DNA of 26,985 nt from Nitrosomonas sp. (GTDB taxonomy: Bacteria; Pseudomonadota; Gammaproteobacteria; Burkholderiales; Nitrosomonadaceae): the NCBI GenBank assembly GCA_021774205.1, contig JAJFJI010000229.1, positions 1 to 26,985 of the forward strand, given 5' to 3'. The notes under the pieces were generated by a model. It was not told where the DNA came from. It did not search any database and saw nothing but the letters and a program-made list of their open reading frames with translations. Below, in pieces: positions 1 to 7,255 of this stretch (position 1 is the first letter of the stretch; the number at the start of each line of letters is the position of its first letter). A program made the translations under genes and the position numbers.

Positions 1-254
1 TTGCTGGCCGACGCATAGGCGGAAACCATCGATCCGACAGCGAAGGTTGCAATTACCAGCATTCTTGTGGAAATAATGGAGAGCAACTTCTCGATTGAAT
101 CTTGAGTAATGTCCGGAAGTAGCTGATCAAATTCGACATAATCCACTGTTTTTGCGAGGAATACGCCAACTATGGACAATATGCACATCGCGATTGGCTT
201 GACCCATAATCGTTCTCTGATGCGACTCAGAAAAAAATTTAATTTTTCACTCAT
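1..254 (-). CDS. DUF2254 family membrane protein, N-terminal part (gene runs off the window)
   Basis: Reading leftwards from an ATG at 252-254, the frame stays open to base 1 and gives about 84 residues beginning MSEKLNFFLSRIRERLWVKP. A short basic amphipathic head is followed by a hydrophobic segment (residues about 21-35), a polar stretch with DYVEFDQLLPD, then a second hydrophobic segment starting near VIATFAVGSMVSAYASAS. This head, helix, acidic loop, helix order is what I recall for the start of DUF2254 predicted membrane proteins, whose function is unknown. No strong Shine-Dalgarno precedes the ATG. The protein would sit in the inner membrane. It is the leftmost member of a minus-strand group of small stress-type and membrane genes. 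Family assignment is by pattern recognition on a fragment. An 18-bp piece of this gene (126-143) recurs inverted at 805-822. Confidence 0.65.
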   Translation of the reverse strand, partial: MSEKLNFFLSRIRERLWVKPIAMCILSIVGVFLAKTVDYVEFDQLLPDITQDSIEKLLSIISTRMLVIATFAVGSMVSAYASAS

Positions 255-362
255 GATTTTCCAGTAGTTCGAGAGCATAAAAAAACAGGGGTATTTATAA
301 AAAATTCAGGCCGCCTTTTTCATTCTTGGGCCGGTCTATCAACGTTGTTCACAATCTTCAAT

Positions 363-534
363 TCAGGATGCAAGCGTTAACTGTGTCCACTGCATTTGCT
401 GTTTTTTAACCATCCGTTTGGTCACGACTTCGTTAATCGTCGATTCCACAAAAGCGGTGGAAATGGTTTCTCCATACCGCCACTTCTCACCATAATTAGG
501 GATCAAATATTGGTTATTTCGAACGTAGGTGTCG
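363..534 (-). pseudogene. Transposase C-terminal remnant (ISKra4-like)
   Basis: The minus-strand reading contains NNQYLIPNYGEKWRYGE followed by ISTAFVESTINEVVTKRMVKKQQMQWT. From memory this matches the conserved C-terminal block of ISKra4-type transposases (NYG..RYRNGE, ISTAFVEST.NQVVSKRM.KKQQM.W). The remnant is damaged at both ends. After QMQWT the frame runs into unrelated residues and a stop, where the family normally continues with GAHLLLQ-like sequence. The upstream catalytic portion is absent. The open frame extends to 557, but recognisable similarity starts near 534, where a possible Tn3-type repeat begins. It has no function of its own and is a footprint of an older insertion. The IS family name is from memory and less certain than the transposase call. 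Confidence 0.6.
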
Positions 535-571
535 GGATTTGAAGTCCAATGGTACAAAAACGTACGCTAAG
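534..571. repeat. Possible Tn3-family terminal inverted repeat (single end)
   Basis: Exactly 38 bp run from GGGA at 534 to TAAG at 571. The inner end, ACGTACGCTAAG, matches the conserved inner end of Tn3/Tn21-type 38-bp repeats, and the length and G-rich outer end also fit. The middle does not match any repeat I can recite. The stop codon of a resolvase remnant (583-585) lies 11 bp inside the repeat, as expected if 534 is the outer boundary of a Tn3-like element extending rightwards. No partner repeat is visible. Confidence 0.35.
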
Positions 572-582
572 GTTCCGTATTT

Positions 583-815
583 TCAAAGGGTGTCAAATTC
601 TTTGAGTATTTTATAGGCCGTTGATCGCTCTATTTCCAAGTTTCTAGCAATATCAGTAGCACCAACACCCTTATTTTCATAAACAGTGCTTTTTCTCGAT
701 CAATAGTCCGTTTCCGACCAAGTTTTACTCCTCAGACTCTAGCTTTTTCCCGACCTTCATTAGTTTGCTCAAGAATCCGTTGGCGTTCTGCTTGAGCAAT
801 AGCCGATTATGTCGA
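583..815 (-). pseudogene. Serine recombinase (Tn3-type resolvase) C-terminal remnant
   Basis: On the minus strand from about 815 the reading is AIAQAERQRILEQTNEGREK then ARV, an in-frame TGA, and GVKLGRKRTIDREKALFM. After a one-base frameshift it continues ENKGVGATDIARNLEIERST and AYKILKEFDTL with a TGA at 583-585. The first block is the end of the resolvase catalytic domain and its long E helix. GRKRTID is the linker, and the last block is the DNA-binding helix-turn-helix of Tn3/gamma-delta-type resolvases. The N-terminal domain with the nucleophilic serine is absent, so the gene is dead three ways: truncation, nonsense codon and frameshift. Its 5' edge abuts the broken hemolysin-III gene. 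Confidence 0.75.
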
Positions 816-1090
816 ATTTGATTAAAGAGTTCGATAATCTTAAACACACGCTTGGCCTTGCCTTGCGGCAGGGCGTGATAGAGCGTAGAAGAAAGATAAA
901 GCAACACCATCGTTGCCACGAAGAGACTCGCCCCGACGATGAATCCCGTATCTGCGTGCTGTACTGCATGCATAATAAGAAATAGGGTTGCCACCAATGA
1001 CGCGATCAGCCCGATACCGTGGCTGATGCTGTTAGCGATCTCTTCCCCTTGGGACTGCTCACGTTCGGGTACTGCAAGCAATATTTTCAC
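725..1090 (-). pseudogene. Hemolysin III (HlyIII/PAQR) family protein, truncated after about 88 residues
   Basis: A GTG start at 1088-1090 with AGGA nine bases upstream gives MKILLAVPEREQSQGEEIAN then SISHGIGLIASLVATLFLIM and, after HAVQHADTG, FIVGASLFVATMVLLYLSST then LYHALPQGKAKRVFKIIE. This is the clear N-terminus of the HlyIII (YqfA-like) membrane family, with the SxxxH motif and the YHA motif after the second membrane helix. At about 835 the similarity stops, where the family would continue with HSAIFLLIAGTYTP-like sequence and five more helices. The frame instead runs through resolvase DNA in the wrong reading frame and stops at 725. The usual length is near 210 residues, so the product lacks most of its helices and the C-terminal histidine motif. 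It is almost certainly non-functional. Confidence 0.75.
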
Positions 1091-1286
1091 GATTTTCTAT
1101 CCTACGGTCTAACGCGGGTGTGGAAAACGACTTGATGGGTCAAGCAACACCGTTTCCGGGAGGTACTTGAACTTGATTTTTCGTCGACCAGAGATAACCG
1201 AATACACAGCATTTTGAGAAGTGAAGGTCAATTCTATTGGCCTCTGGACATAACTTTATGAACAAGGTCTTTCGATATTTGGAATG

Positions 1287-1318
1287 TCCACGCTAATCGG
1301 CACATGCATTAGCGTGGA
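1287..1318 (-). terminator. Perfect 11-bp inverted repeat downstream of the coiled-coil gene
   Basis: TCCACGCTAAT at 1287-1297 and its exact complement at 1308-1318 flank a 10-nt loop. It lies 25 bp past the stop of the minus-strand gene ending at 1343, where a terminator is expected. On the minus strand no clear run of T follows, so it may instead act as a 3' stabilising hairpin or a Rho-assisted stop. Confidence 0.5.
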
Positions 1319-1342
1319 ACGGTTTAACAAGGCTAGTTACAT

Positions 1343-1645
1343 TTAACCTTTAAACTTATCTTTTAACTTTGCGGCAGCCTCTCGACTAGCGGTACTTAGT
1401 TTGTCCCAAGAGCTTTCTATACCATCCTTAAGATGCTCCCACGCATCCTCGCTAGCTTCACCCAGTTCTTTCAGTTTTTCCTTCGTAGCATCAACCTTCT
1501 GCTCAAGTTCTCCGATTTGCTTATCATATTCGATACGGGCGTCGGCTGAAGCACTCTTTGATTCGGCTCTCAATTCTGCCAATTTGGCCTGCGCCAGCTC
1601 TACCTCTGCTTCTATCTTTTGTTTGTATGCTTCCTTCGTGCTCAT
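1343..1645 (-). CDS. Small charged coiled-coil protein (100 aa), stress-island type
   Basis: The product is 100 residues, very rich in A, E and K, with almost no hydrophobic stretch. Residues about 5-58 form a continuous helical coiled coil (AYKQKIEAEVELAQAKLAEL onwards, then YDKQIGELEQKVDATKEKLK). The tail, HLKDGIESSWDKLSTASREA then AAKLKDKFKG, resembles apolipoprotein- or LEA-like amphipathic repeats seen in small bacterial stress proteins. No signal peptide is visible, so a cytoplasmic location is likely. The start is well supported: AAAGGAG lies upstream of ATG at 1643-1645. A GlsB-like membrane-protein remnant ends 30 bp upstream on the same strand, so the two were probably one transcript. 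Such proteins are often found beside DUF2254 and small membrane stress genes. I recognise the type but no characterised homologue. Confidence 0.7.
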   Translation of the reverse strand: MSTKEAYKQKIEAEVELAQAKLAELRAESKSASADARIEYDKQIGELEQKVDATKEKLKELGEASEDAWEHLKDGIESSWDKLSTASREAAAKLKDKFKG

Positions 1646-1675
1646 AACGTATCTCCTTTGTTGATGAATTCAAGC

Positions 1676-1860
1676 TTAATTCTTAGATTTCGTGATAGCC
1701 CAAGCCAAAAATAGTAATGCTGCGGCTCCGACTATAGCAGTCACTATTGAACCGATGAGTCCCAATAAACCGAACAAGAGACCTCCTGCAATGGCGCGCC
1801 TACAATGCTAATAATAACGTTGCCTAGGAGACCAAAGTCTCTTCCTTTTACAAATATTCC
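1676..1860 (-). pseudogene. GlsB/YeaQ/YmgE (transglycosylase-associated) family protein, frameshifted and lacking its start
   Basis: The minus strand reads GIFVKGRDFGLLGNVIISIV then GA. After loss of one base at about 1800 it continues in another frame as AIAGGLLFGLLGLIGSIVTA then IVGAAALLFLAWAITKSKN and TAA at 1676-1678. Joined, this is the glycine-rich three-helix pattern of GlsB/YeaQ stress membrane proteins (about 80 aa). The expected first helix is missing: upstream of WLTGIF the sequence no longer fits the family. One base change or a sequencing error could explain the frameshift but not the lost N-terminus. Family members are induced by envelope or osmotic stress, with unknown biochemical function. 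Confidence 0.6.
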
Positions 1861-2182
1861 AGTCAACCAATAGTTTCTCATCTGGTTTATCAGCAATTGG
1901 AAATAACTTGTCAATGTATGATTCGGTATCTGCCCGAAGATCAGGAAAAATACGGTGTATAGTGTGTGTACGCTAATTGGTTGCGTCCACCGGGCCATTC
2001 CCACTGAACATATGGTTTTCTATCCGATGGTCAAATTTTAAAGCTATGTAACCGAAGTGTGTGGAATTCATCGTCCACTTTCGGCTGGGTAGGAATCGAT
2101 TCACGCGCACTGCGCTAAACCTTCTAATTTCAGGAGGTGTTAGTTTAGTCAGCGTTTTATCTTAAGAACTCAGGTAAGTGTA

Positions 2183-2326
2183 CTATCTCCGGCCTTGAAT
2201 AACCCAGACCAATATCACAATAACTGCTATGACCAATAGAACGTGAATGAATCCCCCCATGGCAGTCGACGAAACCAGGCCTAGCACCCACAGAACTATT
2301 AAGACTATCGCAATGATTTCGAGCAT
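2183..2326 (-). CDS. lmo0937-family small membrane protein (47 aa)
   Basis: From ATG at 2324-2326 the product is MLEIIAIVLIVLWVLGLVSS then TAMGGFIHVLLVIAVIVILV and WVIQGRR. Two hydrophobic helices (about residues 3-18 and 26-42) are joined by a short turn containing TAMGGFIH, and it ends in the basic QGRR. This matches the lmo0937 (DUF5670-type) family in length, the MGGFIH signature and the terminal GRR. A longer open frame exists upstream, but this ATG has GGGGAT at ribosome-binding distance and gives the family's normal length. The peptide is an inner-membrane protein of unknown function, often found with stress genes. A 21-bp palindrome lies 44 bp upstream of the start and may be its operator. 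Confidence 0.8.
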   Translation of the reverse strand: MLEIIAIVLIVLWVLGLVSSTAMGGFIHVLLVIAVIVILVWVIQGRR

Positions 2327-2369
2327 GTTTATATCCCCAATGATTAGTGAATATTTGACAGAGATCTGC

Positions 2370-2390
2370 TTACTCTTATCATAAGAGTAA
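2370..2390. promoter_or_regulatory. 21-bp palindrome, possible operator of the lmo0937-family gene
   Basis: TTACTCTTA, a 3-bp centre, then TAAGAGTAA form perfect 9-bp arms. On the minus strand it sits between a TTGTGT (-35-like) and a TAAGCA (-10-like) hexamer 17 bp apart, directly upstream of the gene starting at 2326. The position suits a repressor site. The regulator is unknown, and no regulator gene is visible nearby. Confidence 0.4.
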
Positions 2391-2879
2391 CACAAATTAG
2401 GTTGATGCGAGGATCGCGGCCCATACTTCAAGTTGGCAACGTAACAAGCCCCCTGCTTTCTTGTGTCAAAAGGGCTCCCTTTTGGAGTGGCACTTTGCTC
2501 CCACTACTTTTTCTTTTTACTATTAATAACCTATTTTGTCGAGAGTTAACGACCGCAGCACCTACCCCATATTTTCCTAGCATCTACGCCAACAAACTCC
2601 CTAACATTTACCTTAAAGTTGAGTTGAGTAGTGCCGAACAAAGTTTGAATAGCTACAGCACTTTGACCGACCGCTTTTTAAGGTTGACCAGCCGTTAACT
2701 GGAAGCTGGTGACCGGCAGCTGTTGGCCGAAAGCCGACTGTCAGACCCTATCGAAATTAATTTAGCGTAGTGCCAGATCAGATTTAAGCTAATACAGCCC
2801 GCCTTGAGCGTTTTATTCGTTGCTTGGTATTGAGCGGATTTTCTTACACTAGCCTTACATGGCCATTAGAAAATAAAAT
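2391..2879. other. Gene-free stretch between the small membrane protein and the tRNA
   Basis: About 490 bases carry no gene I can support. A 98-codon plus-strand frame (2402-2698, TTG start) has no ribosome-binding site and no family resemblance. Between 2687 and 2750 there are clustered short dyads, for example ACCAGC at 2687-2692 against GCTGGT at 2705-2710, followed by a GGC-CGAAA-GCC stem. These look like degraded intergenic repeat sequence. Confidence 0.4.
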
Positions 2880-2905
2880 GGCTTGCAAGAATCAACTTGC
2901 AAGCC
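2880..2905 (-). terminator. Rho-independent terminator after rpoD-tRNA
   Basis: GGCTTGCAAG (2880-2889) and its exact complement (2896-2905) flank a 6-nt loop. On the minus strand the stem is followed by ATTTTATTTTC, a T-rich tail. It lies 10 bp beyond the tRNA CCA end and is the first strong stop after rpoD. Confidence 0.8.
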
Positions 2906-2915
2906 ACTGATTTAA

Positions 2916-2992
<77 letters not shown>

Positions 2993-3016
2993 TGATTAAA
3001 GTTTTCAAATGCAAAT

Positions 3017-5224
3017 CTAGCCGTTTCCGGTATCTAAAAAACTGCGTAACCGTTCAGACCGGGCGGGATGACGCAATTTACGCAGCGCTTTGGCCTCGAT
3101 CTGGCGAATGCGCTCGCGCGTGACATCGAACTGTTTACCAACCTCTTCCAATGTATGATCTGTATTCATTTCAATCCCAAAACGCATGCGGAGGACTTTT
3201 GCTTCACGCGGCGTCAACGAATCAAGTATATCCTTGGTTACTCCTCGCAGACTAGCATAAACGGCTGCATCCGCCGGAGCCATGGTAGCAGCATCTTCAA
3301 TAAAATCGCCAAGATGTGAATCTTCATCATCACCAATTGGCGTTTCCATGGAAATGGGTTCCTTCGAAATTTTAAGGATTTTACGAATTTTCTCTTCCGG
3401 CATTTCCATTTTCTCTGCCAATACAGCAGGTTCTGGCTCTTGCCCTGTCTCCTGCAAAATCTGGCGTGAAATCCGATTCATTTTATTGATCGTCTCTATC
3501 ATATGCACAGGAATACGAATGGTGCGTGCCTGGTCTGCAATCGATCGCGTAATCGCCTGACGAATCCACCAAGTCGCATAGGTTGAAAATTTGTAACCTC
3601 GCCGATACTCAAATTTATCCACGGCTTTCATCAAACCAATGTTACCTTCCTGTATCAGATCAAGAAACTGCAGCCCGCGATTGGAATATTTTTTAGCGAT
3701 GGAAATTACTAAACGCAAATTGGCTTCCGTCATTTCACGCTTGGCACGACGCGCCTTTGCTTCACCGGTTGACATCTTACGGTTAATTTCTTTCAGATCT
3801 TTGATTGGAATCCCAATTTTCTCTTTAAGAGACAATAGATTCTGCTGCTGCTCTATGATTGCTGGCCGATAATGCTGAAGCGTCTGACTATAGGGCTTAT
3901 TAGATTCTATCTCTTGCGCTACCCATTCCTGATTTGTCTCATTACCAGGAAATACTTTGATAAAATGACTTCTAGACACCCCTGCCTTTTTAACGCACAG
4001 CTCCATGATTTTACGCTCAAATTTACGCACATCACTGACGAGTCGGCGCTGAGTATTACATAATTTTTCCACCAGCTTGGCGGAAAAACGAATACCCATG
4101 AGCTCAGCTGAAATTTTTTCCTGCAACGCCTGGTATTCTTTGCTGTGCGATCCTTCATTTACCAGGATCGCTTGCATTTCATCGTATATCTGACGAATCA
4201 CTGCAAAACGCGCCAGCGCGTCAATTTTTAATTTAAGTAGATTTGCTTCAGCAAGCGCCTCTCCATCTTCATCTTCCAGACCACCAGAACCCAATGCTGA
4301 CTCCAACGACTCATCGAATACTTCTTCATTAATAATATCCTCAGCATTGGCATCAAGCAGACCATCCACCATTTCATCAATACGCAAGGCTTCAAGCTCA
4401 ACATCTGAAACCAGATCTAAAATTGCGGCAATAATAGGCGGACAGGCAGAAATAGCTTGAATCATATGCCTCAAGCCGCCCTCAATACGCTTAGCAATTT
4501 CAATTTCACTTTCGCGTGTCAACAATCCGACTGAACCCATCTCCCGCATATACATCCGTACCGGATCGGTCGTTCGTCCAAATTCAGAATCAACCGTAGA
4601 AAGCGCCGCTTCTGCTTCTTCCGCCACGTCTTCGTCGGTTACAGCCGACGCAGCATCAGACATCAATAGGGCTTCAGCATCGGGTGCTTCATCATGGACA
4701 GAAATGCCCATGTCATTAATCATGCTTACAATGCCTTCTATCTGCTCAGCATCCAGCATGTCATCAGGAAGATGATCATTTATTTCAGCATAGGTTAAAT
4801 AGCCACGTTCCTTTCCCTGCACGATTAATTTTTTTAGGCGCATACGCCGTGCTTCAATATCCTGAGGCACGGGAGACGTGGTATCAATATCCTTGATTTC
4901 TTCCTTTACTGATGCATTTTTATTCTTTTTAGAATTTTTTGCTTTTTTTCCAGCAATTGGATTCATTTTCTTGACGGTATCGACTGCTTCAGCAATTTTA
5001 TTGACACGGCTAGAATTATCTTTCGCTGTAGAAACTTTAGCCGTTGTTTTTTTAACCGATGGTTTAGCAGCTGACTTTGTTGAGGTTTTTACGCCCACTT
5101 TGGTTTTTTCAGCCGATTTTTTCGTGTTCGCCTCAACAACTGCTGCTTGTTTTTGAGTATTTTCTGCTTCGCCCACCCTTTCTATCTTTGCTGCTTCCGA
5201 TTTCACCATTTTTGCTTTTGCCAT
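3017..5224 (-). CDS. rpoD: RNA polymerase primary sigma factor, sigma-70 (RpoD)
   Basis: This is the housekeeping sigma factor that directs RNA polymerase to -10/-35 promoters. The product is 735 residues. Residues 1-120 are a lysine/alanine-rich, low-complexity extension. Region 1.1 lies at about 124-190 (RMRLKKLIVQGKERGYLTYA), and region 1.2 at about 218-250 (DPVRMYMREMGSVGLLTRES). A long non-conserved region fills about 250-490. Regions 2.1-2.4 lie at about 500-580 with LDLIQEGNIGLMKAVDKFEY and the -10-binding STYATWWIRQAITRSIADQA. Region 4.2 lies at about 690-730 with the -35-binding helix VTRERIRQIEAKALRKLRHP. E. coli RpoD is 613 residues, and the excess is the N-terminal extension. It is last protein gene of the rpsU-yqeY-dnaG-rpoD series, 89 bp behind dnaG, and is followed by a tRNA. 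Confidence 0.98.
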   Translation of the reverse strand: MAKAKMVKSEAAKIERVGEAENTQKQAAVVEANTKKSAEKTKVGVKTSTKSAAKPSVKKTTAKVSTAKDNSSRVNKIAEAVDTVKKMNPIAGKKAKNSKKNKNASVKEEIKDIDTTSPVPQDIEARRMRLKKLIVQGKERGYLTYAEINDHLPDDMLDAEQIEGIVSMINDMGISVHDEAPDAEALLMSDAASAVTDEDVAEEAEAALSTVDSEFGRTTDPVRMYMREMGSVGLLTRESEIEIAKRIEGGLRHMIQAISACPPIIAAILDLVSDVELEALRIDEMVDGLLDANAEDIINEEVFDESLESALGSGGLEDEDGEALAEANLLKLKIDALARFAVIRQIYDEMQAILVNEGSHSKEYQALQEKISAELMGIRFSAKLVEKLCNTQRRLVSDVRKFERKIMELCVKKAGVSRSHFIKVFPGNETNQEWVAQEIESNKPYSQTLQHYRPAIIEQQQNLLSLKEKIGIPIKDLKEINRKMSTGEAKARRAKREMTEANLRLVISIAKKYSNRGLQFLDLIQEGNIGLMKAVDKFEYRRGYKFSTYATWWIRQAITRSIADQARTIRIPVHMIETINKMNRISRQILQETGQEPEPAVLAEKMEMPEEKIRKILKISKEPISMETPIGDDEDSHLGDFIEDAATMAPADAAVYASLRGVTKDILDSLTPREAKVLRMRFGIEMNTDHTLEEVGKQFDVTRERIRQIEAKALRKLRHPARSERLRSFLDTGNG

Positions 5225-5313
5225 TTACCTGGTTCCAAATAAAGTATGGATAAATTAAAGCCGAAAACCTTAAATTATACCAAAATTCAATAATACTGAC
5301 ATCCACCAATATT

Positions 5314-7116
5314 TTAAGACATTGCCAATCTTTTAAGTTCCTGTTTTTCTTCAATAGTCAGCGTATTTAAGGACTTGCTATGTAATTCAGCCATACGGCG
5401 CTTCCGTTGCATTTCCTGAATCCTCATCAACGCACCGGAAAACTCGGCCTCCAAGTCAATGTCATTGTCCCATTCAAGCGTTTCACTCTCGATAATTTCA
5501 AGCACGCTCCGATGCGGATGGTCTTGAAAATAGATCATAATCGAAGACCCAGAGGTACCATCCACAATATGGGGATGGGTATCAAAAATTTCAATTAATG
5601 CTTCAAGCACTTTTTCTTCTTCGTGAATGCCTCCAAAATTGACGAGTAAGCTTTTATCAAGTTTTTTAAAATAAACTGGCTGATACAACAAAATTTGTAT
5701 CAGCCAACGAAAAGGCGTAATCGGCCGAGGCCGGGGCGCTTTACCTCGAACCCGGGAAGGTGAAATCCGCTTGATTTGCAATATTTCTTCCAATTCGCTC
5801 TGACTGAAGCTACTAAGTTCAGACAAACGCTTCAATAGCATCAATGCAAGCGCAGGTGCGATCACCTGTTTTAACAACGGCTTTGCATCCCGCACCAATT
5901 TGGCGCGACCCTCGTCTGTTTGCAAATCCACATGCACAAGAAGCGTTTTAAACAGGAATACTGATAACGGAATCGCATTCTTAAGAAAACCTTCAAATGC
6001 TTCTTTACCAATTTGGTGAACGTAGCTATCAGGGTCCTCACCCTCGGGCAAAAATAAAAAGCTAAGATTCTTACCATCAATTAGATATGGCAGGCTATTC
6101 TCCATCGCTCGCTGCGCAGCTTTCTTACCAGCACTATCGCCATCAAAACAAAAAACTACATTATCTGTTTGCCGCAGAAGTTTCTGAATATGAAAGGGCG
6201 TAATCGCGGTTCCCAATGCAGCCACCGAATATTCGATGCCATGCTGATGGAGCGCCACCACATCCATATAACCTTCTACGACTATCACCCGCTCTGCTTC
6301 ACGAATTGCTCTACGCGCAGAAAAGAAGTTATAGAGTTCACGTCCCTTAGCAAACAGTTGTGTTTCGGGTGAATTTAGATATTTAGGTTCGCCTAATCCC
6401 AATATCCGTCCACCAAAACCAACAATCATTCCTTTCAGACTTAAGATAGGAAAAATTATACGCTCACGAAAGCGATCATAATATTTATGATCGCTACTCT
6501 CTATCACCAGCCCGGCTTTTATTAGCACATCCGCGCCCGCCTCGGACTGATAATTGGAAAATACACTTTCCAGGCTCTGCCATCCGTTTGGCGCATAACC
6601 GATTGCAAAATGAGCGGCAGTTTCTCCTGTTAAACCACGCTTTTTTAGATAAGCAACCGCTTCTTCAGAATTCTTAAGTTGCCCCTGATAATACCGAGCG
6701 GCAAGCTTCATCACTTCATATAGATTTTCTGGGCGTTCTTCTGCATATCTTTGGGCGCCATCTTCCTTTACCAAGGAATTTTGAGAATCAGTCTTAGATA
6801 TATTGGATTGAGTTTCTTTGTGCTGAACCGGTACTTGTATACCAACCTGCACAGCCAAATCAGTGACTGCTTCAACAAAGCTCATGCCACTAAATTCCAT
6901 CAAAAAATTAATGGCGTTACCATGCACACTACAACCAAAACAATGATAAAACTGCTTAGTTGGACTTACCGTAAATGAAGGTGTTTTTTCATTATGAAAC
7001 GGACAACAGGCGCCGTAATTAGCGCCTTTCTTTTTGAGTGGCACCAGGCGATCTATGACATCAACGATATCTATACGATCGAGCAACTCATGAACAAACG
7101 ACGGGGGAATAAACAT
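5314..7116 (-). CDS. dnaG: DNA primase (DnaG)
   Basis: DnaG synthesises RNA primers at the replication fork with the DnaB helicase. The 600-residue product has the full architecture. The CHC2 zinc finger uses C38, H41, C59 and C62 (CPFH ... CFGC). The RNA-polymerase core includes RFRERIIFPI near 215-224. The TOPRIM domain is at about 276-345 with catalytic E281 (VVEGYMDVV) and D325/D327 (FCFDGDSAGKKAAQ). The C-terminal region, about 440-600, is the helicase-interacting part and is divergent, as is normal. The start MFIPPSFVHELLDRIDIVDV matches the usual DnaG N-terminus, although no strong Shine-Dalgarno is present. It sits between yqeY and rpoD on the same strand. Confidence 0.98.
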   Translation of the reverse strand: MFIPPSFVHELLDRIDIVDVIDRLVPLKKKGANYGACCPFHNEKTPSFTVSPTKQFYHCFGCSVHGNAINFLMEFSGMSFVEAVTDLAVQVGIQVPVQHKETQSNISKTDSQNSLVKEDGAQRYAEERPENLYEVMKLAARYYQGQLKNSEEAVAYLKKRGLTGETAAHFAIGYAPNGWQSLESVFSNYQSEAGADVLIKAGLVIESSDHKYYDRFRERIIFPILSLKGMIVGFGGRILGLGEPKYLNSPETQLFAKGRELYNFFSARRAIREAERVIVVEGYMDVVALHQHGIEYSVAALGTAITPFHIQKLLRQTDNVVFCFDGDSAGKKAAQRAMENSLPYLIDGKNLSFLFLPEGEDPDSYVHQIGKEAFEGFLKNAIPLSVFLFKTLLVHVDLQTDEGRAKLVRDAKPLLKQVIAPALALMLLKRLSELSSFSQSELEEILQIKRISPSRVRGKAPRPRPITPFRWLIQILLYQPVYFKKLDKSLLVNFGGIHEEEKVLEALIEIFDTHPHIVDGTSGSSIMIYFQDHPHRSVLEIIESETLEWDNDIDLEAEFSGALMRIQEMQRKRRMAELHSKSLNTLTIEEKQELKRLAMS

Positions 7117-7255
7117 CGAATATGTATTAGTCGAAATAATAACGAGATCGAATGTTTTGTCAGATTATGTAACCAAATATGGCCATCAAAATAGTTGCTC
7201 CAATATCCAATTCAGCCACTAGATAAATACTGGCAACACAACTGTTTCGCCAGAA

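Noticed and set aside
2052..2084. Imperfect hairpin CCGAAGTG / CACTTTCGG
   Set aside because: The arms need a bulge and the 16-nt loop is long; no gene end or T run is associated.
2402..2698. 98-codon plus-strand open frame starting at TTG
   Set aside because: No ribosome-binding site, no recognisable domain and a composition typical of random AT-rich frames; it overlaps the palindromic promoter side of the 47-aa gene.
7230..7253. Hairpin between yqeY and dnaG as a terminator
   Set aside because: Only 5 bp of stem (CTGGC/GCCAG) with a 14-nt loop and no T tract; too weak to call.
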